From Lasiosphaeris hirsuta (lineage: Eukaryota; Ascomycota; Sordariomycetes; Sordariales; Lasiosphaeriaceae), in assembly GCA_030549175.1 (NCBI GenBank), contig JAUKUA010000004.1, forward strand, positions 4,774,001 through 4,838,000: a stretch of 64,000 nucleotides of DNA. Direction: 5' to 3'. The notes beneath the pieces were generated by a model. It was given only the letters and a program-made list of their open reading frames with translations, was not told the origin of the DNA and searched no databases. Of the stretch, positions 1-12,321 are shown piece after piece. How positions within the stretch are numbered: the stretch's first letter is position 1; every line of letters begins with the position of its first letter. The translations under genes and the position numbers were made by a program.

Positions 1-2190
1 TACACCAAGACAGTGCCAGGTCGTCTCAACATGGCGCTTGACCCAGTCCTCGATTGCCAGGATGTCCTTGCTCGAATATTTCAGGTCCTTCCTCTTAGCC
101 TTCCGGTTGCTTGTTACGTGGCCCTTGTTAGGTCCCTCGTCGTGCTCGGGAGTGGGCACAGTCCAGCTGCCGTGCTGAATCCCGGCCGTGAGGTTGCCCG
201 GGAGCGCAATCTTGTTGGTGTCGTCTAGGTCTAGGTCGTACGCCCGCGCCTCCGAGTCGAAATCGAAGACCGGGTGCATATTCTGAACCTCACCAGCGTA
301 GGCGTCCATACGTCTCGCCGTCTCGCGACTCTTGATATACGACCACACCAAAGGAGCCATGTCGCGATCATCACTCATAAATCCGGCATCAAAATTGGGA
401 ACCGCGTAAGGCGAAGCCGACGTGATGTGAGTCGAGCCGCGGGAGAAGGGATACTTCCTTCAAGTTAGCTCAGAGACAGAAAGAAAGTGAAGAAGGGGCG
501 GGGACGGGGAAAACAGGAAGAAATGAAAAAGACGAAATTTGCATCTGATGGGATTCCGAGCAAGGGGGGAACTTACTTCCAAAAAACTGAAGACCGTCAT
601 GTAGCCTCCTGGCCCCATGAGCGTGTGGTCACCGAACCAACCGGCGATGATTGAGTAGTGCATGACGGGTTTGTCTGGCTTGTTCTTGAAATACGACTCC
701 CAGGCGGACTGGAAACTCGGCGTTGGCCAACTCTCGAACTCCTTCAGCTCCTTCTCGGTCGGCCGGATCTTGACACCAGCGTCTATGCCATTCGTAGCCA
801 ATGCGCCTGTTCCCTTTCTCTCCCAAAGGTCAAACACTAGGCCCTTGTTAGCAAAGGGTCGAGACGTAGGTTGGACTGGGGTTTTCATACCTCGTTTCTG
901 CACCTCGGCATCACCCCGGGCAAAGTCATCAAAGGTCTCAGTACCAGGCTTCACCCGGTAGGGCGCGAAGGTCAGGTAATGGTCCTGAAAGTTGAGTCCC
1001 ACGCCTGGGAGATCGACGATGGGCTTGACACCAACAGCACGAAGCTTCTGGGCGTCACCAACTCCGGACCGCTGAAGGACCAGGGGCGAGGACATGGTGC
1101 CGCAGGACAGCACAATCTGCTTGCGAGCGCGGAAGGTGCGCACACCGCCGTCCTAGCAAATGTCAGTCATGATAAACAAACAAACTCGAAAAATCAATAT
1201 CTACGCACATCACCTATGGGCTTGGTCGGGCTTCTCAAACAGTCAGCACACAGCTTTCCTCAGGGGACAAGGTCAGACTTACACTGTCTGGACAGCAACA
1301 GCCCTGCCGTTCTCGATGATGATCTTGTCCACCTTTGTATTGCAGCACAAGTAGAGGTTCGAGTGGACGGCGCGGGTCGAGTGGATATAGGCATGAGCAC
1401 TGTCACTGCGACGGCCCGTGTCCCGGTTGATCCACTTGAGCCAGTGCTCGGCGCCGTGGCCGGTGCGGAGGTCCTGGAGGTCATCGGCGAAGGGGATACC
1501 CTGGGACTCGGTGGCGCGCAGGAAGTCGTCCTTGATGGGGTAGGTGCTTCATACGGATCAGCATTGTCCATACTCTGAAGAGTATGAGAGACTCACTGGT
1601 TCCCAAAGGACACCTTGATAGGCCCTTCGAAGCCGTGCGTGTCGCGGTTGTGCGAGGCGCGCTGGTACGTCTCGTTTTTCTTCATGAGCGGCAGCAGCTC
1701 CTCAGTGGACCAGCCCTTGGCTTGAAAGTCGTCATAGTCAGACCTAGTATCAGAAAGAAATATATCCTTAATAACTTTATCCTAATAACAATACCATTAT
1801 AGACGAGAGGAATACATACCAACTGGCGCGTGTGTACATCATAAAGTTAATCGACGAGCCGCCGCCGAGGATGTGAGCGGCGGGCACGATGGCGCCGCGG
1901 CCATTGAGGTGCTTGGACGGCTTGGACTCGTAGAAGGACGCCGTCTTGGAGTCCAGCTTCATGTTACGCGGGTACACGCCCGGCCGGAACACGTTTGGGT
2001 TGTTGAGGTTGCTCTCACCGGCCTCAATGAGCAGCACCTTGAGGTTGTGGTCGAGGTTGGCGAGCCTAGGGGGGTGTTGGTATGGTCATGATGAGAAAGG
2101 GGGTGTTGGTTCTTACCTGCCCGCCACCACGCAGCCAGTGCTTCCACCCCCGGCGACGATAATGTCGAATTCCTCCGGGATTGGACTCAT
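1..2190 (-). CDS. Alcohol-oxidase-like GMC oxidoreductase (5' part, runs off left edge)
   Basis: FAD-dependent oxidase of the GMC family, closest in feel to fungal alcohol/methanol oxidases (AOX), which oxidise short alcohols to aldehydes and H2O2 and usually act in peroxisomes. Eight exons fit one frame: 2190-2117, 2065-1820, 1743-1597, 1546-1283, 1233-1209 (a 25-nt micro-exon), 1152-891, 836-577 and 453 to the edge, giving 577 codons. The start MSPIPEEFDIIVAGGGSTG places the ADP-binding GGGSTG at residues 14-19. Then come LLIEAGE, PRNMKLDSKTASFYES, ILGGGSSINFMMYTRAS and the GMC signature-like SCGTMSSPLVLQRSGVG, all typical of AOX. Family length is about 660 residues, so roughly the last 80 residues, including the catalytic His/Asn end and any peroxisomal signal, lie outside the window. 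The substrate is inferred from family only. Confidence 0.9.
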
Positions 2191-4480
2191 CTCTGCAGTT
2201 TTTAGTTTCAATGTTGTTTACTGGTGCTGGTTCTTCGAAGTCGCCAGGACGATCCGGTGAGGAGAGAATCCAACCTCGGCCCTCGACGACGGCTTCACTT
2301 CTTATATCTCACCTCAATATCAACGACAGTTGCCGAGCAATCTCCGCCTCCTGCACCCCTCTCTCGACCGTGACCTGTCAAGGTCCTCCCATACTCCCCA
2401 CGAGGTCAAAGGCTAGACCGACCAATGCCTCGCGCTCGTCTAGCGCCAAACTAAACACCAAAGACGCATCCCAAGACCTCTCTTGGCTTTCAATCCTTCC
2501 TAGCATGCATGCTTGGGAACCCCTCTCTCTGGCTGCTGCCATGACGGGGATGAAGTCGACGGCAGTGCAGGCAGGAGGGCATTGGGGGGCTGTGATTGGG
2601 GCCCGCGCCGTGCCCTTGACCGGGCCAGCTTGGACATCTCGCGCCCTCTCCGTCTTACAGGTTCGGCTCGCGGGCACGCCCTCGCGATCAGCTCATCGCT
2701 ATGGTTGATCTTGCAGATCGGAGCACGGTCTTAATATGGCACAGCTGCCAAAATATCATGAACCCGTCTGCACTTCGCGTCCCGGTCGGGGCGAGATATC
2801 AAAGGAGGGATGCTGCACAACACGGCCGGCACTTATAAGTAGTCGCCGGCGAGTGGCCCAGCAGGTTCTGCTGCTTCTCGACGCTGGCAGCTGCGATGCC
2901 AGAGTGTCAAAAAGGGGAGGGAGCGGAGAACCCTGCAAGGGAGGTGGTCTTTTCGACCTCACCGAATGCAGTGCCGTCACCGGTCACCTTTACCCGAAAA
3001 CCTCCTCGACAGCACCGAAGCCTGCTTTCTCGTTCAATCCGACCAGCTAGCCAGCCCACCTCATGGTCAGCTTACGCGCGAACCACTCAACCCCATCCAC
3101 CTCCAAGACCTCCCCCATCCTCCAAGAACCCCTCGACCTCCCACCCTAGCAACAAGCCACCCTCGCCTCGCGGCGCCTCCCCCCGGGAAGAGGGACCACG
3201 GGGCATGGAGCAGAGCCGCAGCGCGCCCGCAGCGGACGCTAGCGCATGTCCCCAGACAAGGCGGCCCACCAGAAACAAACTGGAGCCAACATGGGGCGAG
3301 AAACAATAGGGGGCGGCCACGCAATCCATGCAAGCCAAGACGCCGGTCAAAGGTCGACCAAGCAGCCGTCGCGACGTGGGGCGGGGGACATAAGGAGAGA
3401 GGGGGGGAGGGGGGGGGGTTATTTGGATCGCAGAAGGGCCAGGGTTCAGCGAGGCAATCAGGACGGGCGATTCATACCCAGCCGTCGTGGTACAGCACGG
3501 CCCGCATGCGGGGAGGAGGGAGTTTGATCGGGCGGTAATAAAGGCGGGGTTTAAATCGAACTTGGCCTGCCTGCTTTCGCAGCTGGATACGAGACCCTCG
3601 CGCGGGACGTTGGCGGGCTTGGACTGTGGAGAGTGAGTGTGTGTGTCTTTCCCCGTCTTATATCCAGCGGGTTCGGTCCAGTGCATCTCAACTTGCAGGC
3701 GTGTGTGTGTTGGGTGTCGTCGAATAGGGGGCCGGACGACGTGTGTTATTTACTCCCCCCTCCCCCCCCCGCACGGAAGGTCCGGAAAGTGCTGGATCAG
3801 GACCCACTTGGCGACGATATAATCTGGGGAAGTCTGGGGGAAGATCTAGGGAAGGGCTGGGGCATCTTGAACTACCTTGGCTCAAATGCCTTAGCTCGAG
3901 GTAAGGTCGGGGTAATCTGGTTTGGAGTCGGATTCGCGCGACTTCCAGCCGTCCAATGGGACACTGACCCCGGATTTAAGTGGAAAAGGGGGAAGCAGCT
4001 GCTGTATCCGCCGTTGCATCCAAATGCACTCCTCACTTGGCACATGGCAGCCTCTGACGCCGGCACGGAAAACCATCATTCCCGACATTGGATCGCCAGA
4101 GACAACACAGGTTTTCACGTTCCCCATCACCTATTTTTCTGTGACAGTCACGATTCTTCTCCAATACCAGATGGCGTCCCCTCGCTTCGGATATTTATTC
4201 CCGGTGGCTAGCATCCCCTGCTTTTACACAACAACCAATTACCATTGTGACCCAGCCTGAGCCCTTTGTCAAATCGCATGAAACAATTCACCACTCGTTC
4301 TCCTCCACACCCCCGAGCACTCATTAGTTAACTTAACCCCAATTTCAGAATGACCAGACTCTCTCCCCCTCCGCAGACTCCAACGTCGATATCCCTGCGC
4401 ATCTCCCCCTCCCTCCTCGCTGGAGAGCCATATAGAGACCAAGCAGCCATCATGCCCTATCAACAAACGAGGAGTATCAG
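2191..4480. other. Gene-free upstream region of the oxidase gene
   Basis: No coding stretch with fungal-like codon use or splice structure was found. The long open frames here come from GC-rich, low-complexity sequence. There is a G-run block around 3396-3418 and a C-run around 3757-3770. This probably includes the promoter of the oxidase gene. Confidence 0.5.
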
Positions 4481-7150
4481 GCTTGACAATGTAGGACTTT
4501 GATGCACCAACATACTTTGTAAGAGGAGGTATATTCGTCCTGTAGCCAAGGTCTCATCCTGCTGTAGCCCGCCAAATAATCGCACACCGCCTTCCCAATT
4601 AGGCCCAAATCCACCACCGCCCACACGGTCGCATCGGTCGCATCAGTCAATTGACACAATCCATTCTATTGAAGCATTACAACTATAACTACAATAGCGA
4701 TTTAAACCGCTACAAATGCCCCAAACGCTCCGAATCGCTCAATTCCACGATAAAATATTTTCATGCAGGCCAAGACGCCTACTTAAGCCCCTGATACCGT
4801 AGATACTGGTCCTCATCAACTACAGACCTCTCCAGCCACTGGTATGGATGAAAGTCAAACTTCTTGAGGCTCAGTTCCTTAGCTTGGTTTCGTCGGAAGA
4901 GCTCGTAGCTACAGGGCGTACCAAACTGTTCAGTAAATTAGCTAGTATAATGGTCAAGAGGTGGAGGGAGCCGTGGGAGGGACGGCACGGCAGAGAGCAT
5001 CTTGCGGTATTGCTTAACGCCATGCCAAGTACTTGCCAAGATATGTTATAGGGTGCCTCCTCTATCCAGGCCTCGCTAAGAAATTCACGCTTGATTCGGC
5101 TACCTTACTCCGCACGCAGCTCGAAGATACGCTACTTCATGGCATTAACTATCTGGAACGACTATTCTATAGCTTGTAGAACGGTACTGTTACCGTTGAC
5201 TATGAAGCCTTTAAAATAGCGGCTGACGGATTGAAGACCCTAGAGAATACCGGGGTTTAGGTCCTCTAAGGGGGTAACTACAATAGCTAGGAGGTCTATT
5301 ATTTGAAAGACTACTGAATCATTATTTTGGTCTTTTGGCTGGCTAATGTAGCTCCGACCACGATGCTAAGGTTGTATGACAAATCTAAAGTCTGGTAACG
5401 TTGCCTAGCGTAGGCTAGGTCCACTGGATAGGCCGGCCCGGCTTGTTAGTGGTGTCTAGGTTCCGGCTTGGCCCGTGGCCGTGCCTGAGGATCCATCGAT
5501 CTGCGTGTGGGCCAGGGGCCACCTAGCCACGCGATGTTGTAGAGTGTGTATGTGTGTTCCACAGGGAAGCCGCAATGTGGCAACCGTTGTGGCCATCACT
5601 GTGGGCCTAGGTCAAGGAGGTGATACACCCTGTTGACCTTAAGTGAGCCCAGCAGTGTGACAGTTCTTTTAATTCAGGGCCTCCCAGTTATCATAGCCAT
5701 CTCATTGAAATATCTAAACCCCGACATTCTCCGGAGTCTAACTTTAGTAGTAATAAGTAGTTGTGACCAGGCCCAATAGGTACCCATAAGTCATGAAAGG
5801 AACCATCGTTATTACCTAAGTATTAGCTATTAGTAACTCAGTAACCGACATAAGTACTAAGGACGTGAGGGAACCTCCACAACAAAGGGAATTACACTGT
5901 TTGAAGCCGTAGGAGTAAGTACTAATACCTACCGTGAACCAACGGGAGATGATCAGTAATACTTAGCTTAAAACTATCAAATTGTAAGGTACGGGAGACA
6001 GGTGGCTAAAGGAGATTCGGGAGACCGACGGGTAGCTAGGACAAATACTCATGTAGCTTAGTATCCTTGTATATTATACATAGCTTTTCAGATAAAAGAG
6101 ACAGATGTGCTACGACGGATCCTTGAGAGGAAGAAGCTCCCCAAGTCCTTTTGGAACAGACCTAGAAATATTCTCAGCTGAACTTCAGTGAAGCTAAGGG
6201 GTAATACAACCTTGTGAACCCTTCTGCTCTCTCCTGACTTGCAACTGCGAAGCATCGTCTGTTACCCTCTGTGGCATCGTTCTACCTCCCTGCATCAATC
6301 TACCTCCCTTGCAATTTACCACTTTGGGCTACGAAGGTCATCTCCCTCACCTTGTGTGAAAGCTCTGCATCAGACCAACACCACTGCCGAGGTAATCCGC
6401 AGTACGGTTGAAGTGTGAGACCATAGCTCTGCAGTCCGATCCATTGGAAGGTGACACACCTTGTGATTGCCACACCCCAGCCTCACTGTGGCTGGCCTGT
6501 GTCACATCTCATAGACTAAGAAGTTACTTGGTTTCATAAGTAATACTCGTGGTATCCACCAGATTGTCTACACTTTGTAGTGCCTAACTACTTAGTCGTG
6601 GTATACCTATTAGCCTTAGCCTTAGTTTATACGGAGGATTCTTAAAGTTAAGTTAGACTAAATATTAGCTATTTTAAGCTATACTTATGTATGAATGTTA
6701 TGGCCTATACTAGTAAGTACGGTAGTAAGAGCATTTTAAATATAAAGCTTATGTATTGAAATGACGATTATAAACATGTTACAATCTTGACTCTTGGTAA
6801 GGTTTATCATGGGATGTGAGTAGTCTCTTTAGTTATACTAACGGGACATAAGAGATGTAATGCTAACAAGCGTAAGACAATCACACTTATTATAGTATTT
6901 AAAATACCCTTTGCTTTATCTTGAGTTTTATGTCTCTTTAGGTATAGTAAGTAGCTACTAATTCTAAAAGAAGAGTTATGGTAAATTTAAGATTGATTTT
7001 GAAGTTGATTTTACTCTCGTAAGCACGAGATGGGGTTAATAAGGCAAGTCTTTTCTTGCTTTGCAAAATGATAAGTTTAGCCCGGGTGGCCAGAAACAAG
7101 GCCTAGGGGCTGTGTAGCAACCACCCACACCAGGATCACTGCGGCTTAGG
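4480..7150. repeat. AT-rich, stop-dense decayed repeat block (RIP-like)
   Basis: This stretch is clearly richer in A/T than its neighbours, dense in TA/TAG/TAA, and has no open frame above about 70 codons. A short tail of coding-like sequence can be read on the minus strand at about 4779-4925 (FRRNQAKELSLKKFDFHPYQ and on to a stop), which I do not recognise. An inverted pair TGTGACA (5656-5662) and TGTCACA (6500-6506) could mark the ends of an about 850-bp LTR, but the flanking 5 bases do not match. The general look is of an old transposon hit by repeat-induced point mutation. No family assigned. Confidence 0.45.
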
Positions 7151-8356
7151 CTAAAGTAGCAGCAGCTTAGGACTATGCACACCTATGGAAATTGCTAATG
7201 GCAATATTGGCAAGAGAAATATGTCTGTTGATCCAGCACTCCTTTGGCGGTGTCTCGGACTCCCCATCATTGACTGGTTGGACCTCGCAGGCGTCGACCT
7301 GGACGCCTCATTCTCGGCGGAGAGCCTTGCTGCGGGGATGGACTTTGCCCACCTCGCCGTGCGGGCCCCGTCCTGAAACTTGACCAGCTCCAGCTTGCTA
7401 TACTTTTTGCAGAATGATGGCGCAGTCATCGTGGCCGAAGGGCGACACGACATGAAGTTTGATGATGCTCGGGCGTGTGGTGTTGGCCTCGTGTTGTAAT
7501 TGATTGGTAGGGAGGTACGATGAGCAAGAAGAACTACGACCTTTCGTCCGGATCCGGGGTGCGCTAGGTTTAAAAGGTGTCCTGGAAGGTCTCGCAGGAG
7601 CCTTCCTGCCATCGAACGGAGTAATAACCTTAGTAGGGTATATTACCTTTTTTTCGCGATCAAAGTGGAGCACTTTCCATCGTAGGTTCCATTCAATGCA
7701 GGCGAGTAGGCGCTCAGAACTTCACCACTGCTGCCTGCTGCCTTGTACTTGACGCTCATTCTCCCAAACACCCTAGAGGCCTCAAATTTAAGTAAGAGGA
7801 GGTCACGGGTCACGTGGGAGGTACCCTCATTCTAGGGCTGAACCCCCTACTGACATACTAACTTGAGGAGGCTAGACCAGAAAGGCTTAGGACGCTGGGG
7901 AATCTTATGTAGCGTCCAAGTTGGAGACGCTTATCAAATATGTTGACTTCCGTGCGTTCATGAAGAAAAATGCCGAGTTTTCTGTTGCTGTGATGAAAGC
8001 AGTAGCTCCCCGGCTAGTACGTACCAAAGACTATCCAGCTCTAGCGAGAAGCAACTTGAAATGAAGGGAAAAGTAGCTCAACTCCGGAGTCTTGGGTTTT
8101 GAGATGAGACCATAGAAGAGATAGAAACCAGGTACCTTTGCTTAGGCTGGCATTCACATGGAACGTAGGATCCAACAGGCTTAGCACGTATAGGATCGGG
8201 ATTCGGGCACGGCCAAACCTCGGCTTATCTTGCTGCTGACGAATACTGACCGCAGTCGTCATCACGAAACCTAACATGGTGTATACATCATTTCCTCAGT
8301 GAATAACCTCCCGCCAGCCCATACTTCCAATCCGAGTCTAGTCCCGCGAACGAGAA
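7151..8356. other. Intergenic, possible coding relics
   Basis: Several mutually overlapping open frames of 60-150 codons occur on both strands at 7150-7760, and none is clearly real. On the minus strand two frames seem to continue each other around 7400 (HVVSPFGHDDCAIILQK then YSKLELVKFQDGARTARWAK), which would fit a frameshifted relic of an unknown gene. The last few hundred bases should include the promoter of the transcription factor at 8357. Confidence 0.35.
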
Positions 8357-10319
8357 ATGCGAAAGGTGCAGCGGCATTCGCCGGCAAACGACATGTCGCC
8401 ATTGCTCAAAACATGCCAGATCTGCATCCGAGCCAAAATCCGATGTGAAACAACTCAAGATTCGAAAGTATGCGACCGTTGCCTGCGGCTTACCAAGATA
8501 TGCGTTTTTGTGCCTGCACGGCGGCGCAATGTCGTTCCAAGAAACAGAATCGAGCAGCTCGAGGAAAGGCTTGACTATGCGATGAACAGCCTATCGCCGG
8601 GCTTAGAGGAAGGACAGCCGACTAGCACGAGTGGAACCGGATACTCACCTCCAAACCTTCAAATGGGTCCTTTGGCCGCCTCTTGGGACCCCTTCACACG
8701 TGGCTTATTAGATGTGGATAGGGCAAATGGATTGCTCAATCTGTTTCGTTCTACCATGACGGCGCATTTCCCCTTTGTCGTGGTATCAAACACAACAACC
8801 CTCCAGGATCTACGCCAACAACAGCCATGTCTCTGTCTGGCTGTACTCGCCGTCGCTGCTTTCGAGGACTTTGTCTTACAGCGGAAACTCAGTGGCCTTT
8901 TCAACCAGGTACTCGCCTCGAGGATGGTGGTCGCTGGGAAGATCATATCGTTTGATATTCTGCAAGGGCTGCTGGTTCATCTGGCCTGGTTTGTGTGCAC
9001 CCATGCACGATTCACACGCCTAGCTGACACACTCAGGGCCCATTATCAACCTCGCCCGCGCAGCTACAGTCAACACTTGCATATTGCGACAAGTATCGTG
9101 TCTGACCTGCGACTCGACCGCCAGCGAAAACCGCAGTTGTGGAAAGTAGATTTCAACAACGACGAAGGACACAGTACAGAGTGGGGATCACATGAACTGA
9201 GGGCACTCATCGGGACCTACTACTTGACATCGAGGTAAGTCCAGTTACATTCCGTTTCAAGACCTTTCTCTCGATGTACATGCATGCCAACACTATCCGC
9301 AAGCTCGTCCATTGTGTTGCAAAAGATGCGTCACTTTCCATACGCGACTTTCATTCTTGAGAGTTGTGAGAAGCTGGAGCAGCGAGCCGAGTTTCCGACC
9401 GATAAACACCTCAAGCAAATTGTCCAGATCCAGCGGCTTTCGGAAGAGGTTGACGACATCGTTGCGAACGGCACCGTGAAGTCTACTGTGGATGAGGCCA
9501 ACACAAAACTTGCAACTATCCGTAACCAATTGGGTACCTTCAAAACACAACTCAGCTTTGCTTTGAGTGAGTGTCGTAAGTCCGACCTTGGTGGCACTCT
9601 CTGTCGCGTCCTTTTAGAGTGCGCTAATGGCCTTGTCAGCAACGCTGTTGCTTCAGCTGGGCATGATCGAGCTCGTCATCAGTCAGCGGTTTTTGCCGGG
9701 GTCTCCATTGCCCGCTGCCCTAATAAGTGCGTCTCAAGGACCAAGATACAACGGCGCGCAAGTGGTCGACGTATTCTCTGACAGCATACTGGCGTCCAAA
9801 TCCCTGATCAACATTCTGATAACTATGTCGCCGGGGCAAGAGAAGATTCTCTCTAATCTCGAGTGGATAACTCTCAGCTGCGCTCTGTCGTTTTCGGCAA
9901 GGTTGAGTCTCTTGGCCGGGGACGATCGCATATCGCACCTGACGAAGCACCTGCAACGGAGTCTCGACATACGCCACACACTTCGTCAGGTGATACTGAG
10001 ACTCAGCTCGATGGTTTCCCCCGGGGAAGACAGCAGTGGCGATCGCGACACTTTCTATCACTTCCTGCGGCGGGCGGAGGCTATTGAAGCTTGGTATATG
10101 CGCCAAACAGTAAGCCTGACGGACAACAAATTGCAAGGGATAGCCGATTTCACCCTTGTTCCGGACTCTGACGCGTCCGAGTTGGCCGGCGGATCCATGG
10201 ATTGCCAGCTGAGGGAAATGAACAACCAGTCAATCATGGACTTTTTCAGCGAAGAAATGCTTGGGACTGAGATATGGGAACCCTTACCCTTGGACAGTTT
10301 AAACGATTTCCGGGGCTGA
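8357..10319 (+). CDS. Zn2Cys6 fungal transcription factor
   Basis: Binuclear zinc-cluster regulator, expected in the nucleus. Three exons (8357-9234, 9304-9575, 9640-10319) give 609 aa; introns start GTAAGT and end CGCAAG and GTCAG, and phases agree. The zinc cluster is near the N-terminus: C-Q-I-C, six residues, C, then C-D-R-C, six residues, C (about residues 17-46), followed by a basic linker and a short coiled-coil-like RIEQLEERLDYAMNSL. The remainder matches the usual middle homology region, with phrases such as LRALIGTYYLTS, IVLQKMRHFPY and ISQRFLPG. An alternative start is the ATG at 8393. It lies 240 bp upstream of, and in the same direction as, the beta-lactamase-fold gene, which is therefore a candidate target. 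Target pathway unknown. Confidence 0.9.
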
Positions 10320-10558
10320 GCAGCAGTGGGCGTGTCGTATAAGCGGAGGCCCGTTGCGCTGCGCCCACATCCGTCGGACACGGAACCGGACACGGACCTG
10401 ACGCGGATATGGGGATGGACACGGCATCGCAACCCCCTGAAATACCAACAACCGGCAACTCTAGTAACAAGCAAAAAAGGTTCATAAGAGAGGACAAAGT
10501 AGCAATTAGATGAGATTGAATACTCACCATCAGTCAAGTTTCATTGCATCTGAACATC

Positions 10559-12303
10559 ATGTTGCTTTCACTCTCGCTTCTTGCCTTGTGGCCAACCCTC
10601 TCGCTCGCGGCATATCAGGCATGCCCTCTCATTCAAGCTTATTACCCTCCACCGACTCTTGACAAGTCTTCGGATGCACTCAAGAACATTACGGAAAAAA
10701 TCACGGCAACCTTCGACAGCATCATCCGCACCGGCAAGCACGACGTCTTTGGCGAAATCTCACCCAACACCACTTCGTTCTCGGTCGTCATGTTTTCTGG
10801 TGCAAAGGACGGGAGTGATCCGGTCTTCCTCAGCTATCACTACACCGCTCCCGGAGCCAAAAACAGCTCAAAGGTCACAAGGGACACGGTTTTCCCCATC
10901 GGCACGCTGACGCAGCTGTTCACCGTCTACGCCTGGCTTGCAAAATTTGGCGACCAGGCCTGGGATGACCCGATCACCAAGTACCTCCCCGAGTTGAAGA
11001 GTGTTCCTGCACCGGCCGGGGAGCCGGCCGTGGCTTGGGGCGAGGTGACGATAGGGGCACTAGGCTCGCATATGGCTGGCATTGCGCGCAGCTGTAAGTT
11101 TCCTCCACTCATCACATCCAACTTGGAAAAGAGTCTAATAAAACCAGCCAACACCTGTGTGCTCGGAAAGGCCTGCGATAAGCAAAGTGACTCTATGGAT
11201 CTCGCCCCTGAATCAATTGTGGTTTGGTAGTACTAACACACAACCAACCAGACTTTATCAAATCCTTCGGCTCCACCCCAGCCCTCTTCCTCCCAAACAC
11301 CACCCCCGTCCTCTCCAACGCCGCCTTCCAACTCATCGCCTTCGCCCTCACCAGCACCTCCAAAAAAACCTTCAGCGCCACCATCGAAGAAACCCTCCTC
11401 CACCCCCTAAAAATGACCCAAACCAGCACCCTCTCCACCAAACCAGCCCCAATCTTTGGCGCGGGCCTAAAACTCACCGCCCCCGGCGAGCCTGCATCCC
11501 TCTCCCTCCTCTCCAGCACCTCCAACCTCGCCCTCCTCGGCGCGTCCATCCTCTCCTCCGTCCTCCTCCCCGCGGCCGTCACCCGGCGCTGGCTGCACCC
11601 AGTGGCCGCCACGTCCAATCTGCGCAACGGCGTCGGCCGACCCTGGGAGATCTACCACGCCGGTGGGGCCGCCATCGCGCCCGTTGTCGATATCTTCCTC
11701 AAGGCCGGCGAGGTTGGGTCATATAGTAGCTACTTTGGTCTGAGTCCCGATGTGGGCGGGGGGTTTGCCATCCTGGCGTATGATGAGAGTGGGAGGGCGG
11801 CGGATTTGAATCTTCATGCTGATGTTATTGCGGATGGGTTGGGGGATTTGTTGGCGCTCGCGGCCAAGGAGGCTGTTGGGAGGTATGCTGGGACGTATGG
11901 TGCTGGGGGAGACGTGGTGGAGTTTAGGGCGGCAAAGGATGGGCCTGGGTTTGCGGTTGCGCGTTTGGTGGTGGGCGGGAAGGATGTGAGGGCGGAGATG
12001 GCGGGCGCGGCGGGGTTTAAGGTTGAGGACTTGGATTTGAAGGTGTATCCGGCCATGAAGTATCAGGGGAAGGAGAAAGGGGAGACGCATCAGTTTGTGG
12101 CCGTGGTACAGGATACGAGTGCGTTGGTGGATGCCGGCACGCCGACTTGTATTACTTGGAGCACGGTTGGTGCGAGTTTGGGGCCGGGTGGGGTGGATCG
12201 GGTGCTGTTTGAGCTGGATGGGAGTGGGATTGCCGCGAGTGTTAGGATCCCGGCGAGGGGTGTGATTTTGGCAAGGGCGGAATACACCACCGTGGTTGAC
12301 TAA
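10559..12303 (+). CDS. Secreted beta-lactamase-fold protein, probably catalytically inactive
   Basis: Serine beta-lactamase/penicillin-binding-protein fold of the fungal esterase/transacylase-like type. Exons 10559-11093, 11148-11186 (39 nt) and 11252-12303 give 541 aa. The start is the ATG at 10559, giving a hydrophobic signal peptide (MLLSLSLLALWPTLSLAA). The fold is recognisable from FPIGTLTQLFTVYAWL, WDDPITKYLPEL, GALGSHMAGIARS and TTPVLSNAAFQLIAFAL. Relatives carry S-x-x-K in the first motif and Y-S-N in the second; here these read T-L-T-Q and L-S-N, so the nucleophile Ser, the general base Lys and the Tyr are all replaced. It is intact otherwise, so I read it as a pseudoenzyme rather than a pseudogene. 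Codon third positions shift from mostly C (11252 to about 11640) to mostly G/T (to the end). Confidence 0.85.
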
Positions 12304-12321
12304 ATCTTTCCAAGTTTAGAG

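Noticed and set aside
2896..4211. Long plus-strand open frames rich in Pro, Arg, Gly
   Set aside because: They arise from GC-rich low-complexity sequence, overlap each other in several frames and show no family motif or splice logic.
5656..6506. TGTGACA...TGTCACA as the ends of a solo LTR
   Set aside because: No matching target-site duplication beside the ends and no primer-binding site recognised; kept only as a hint within the repeat block.
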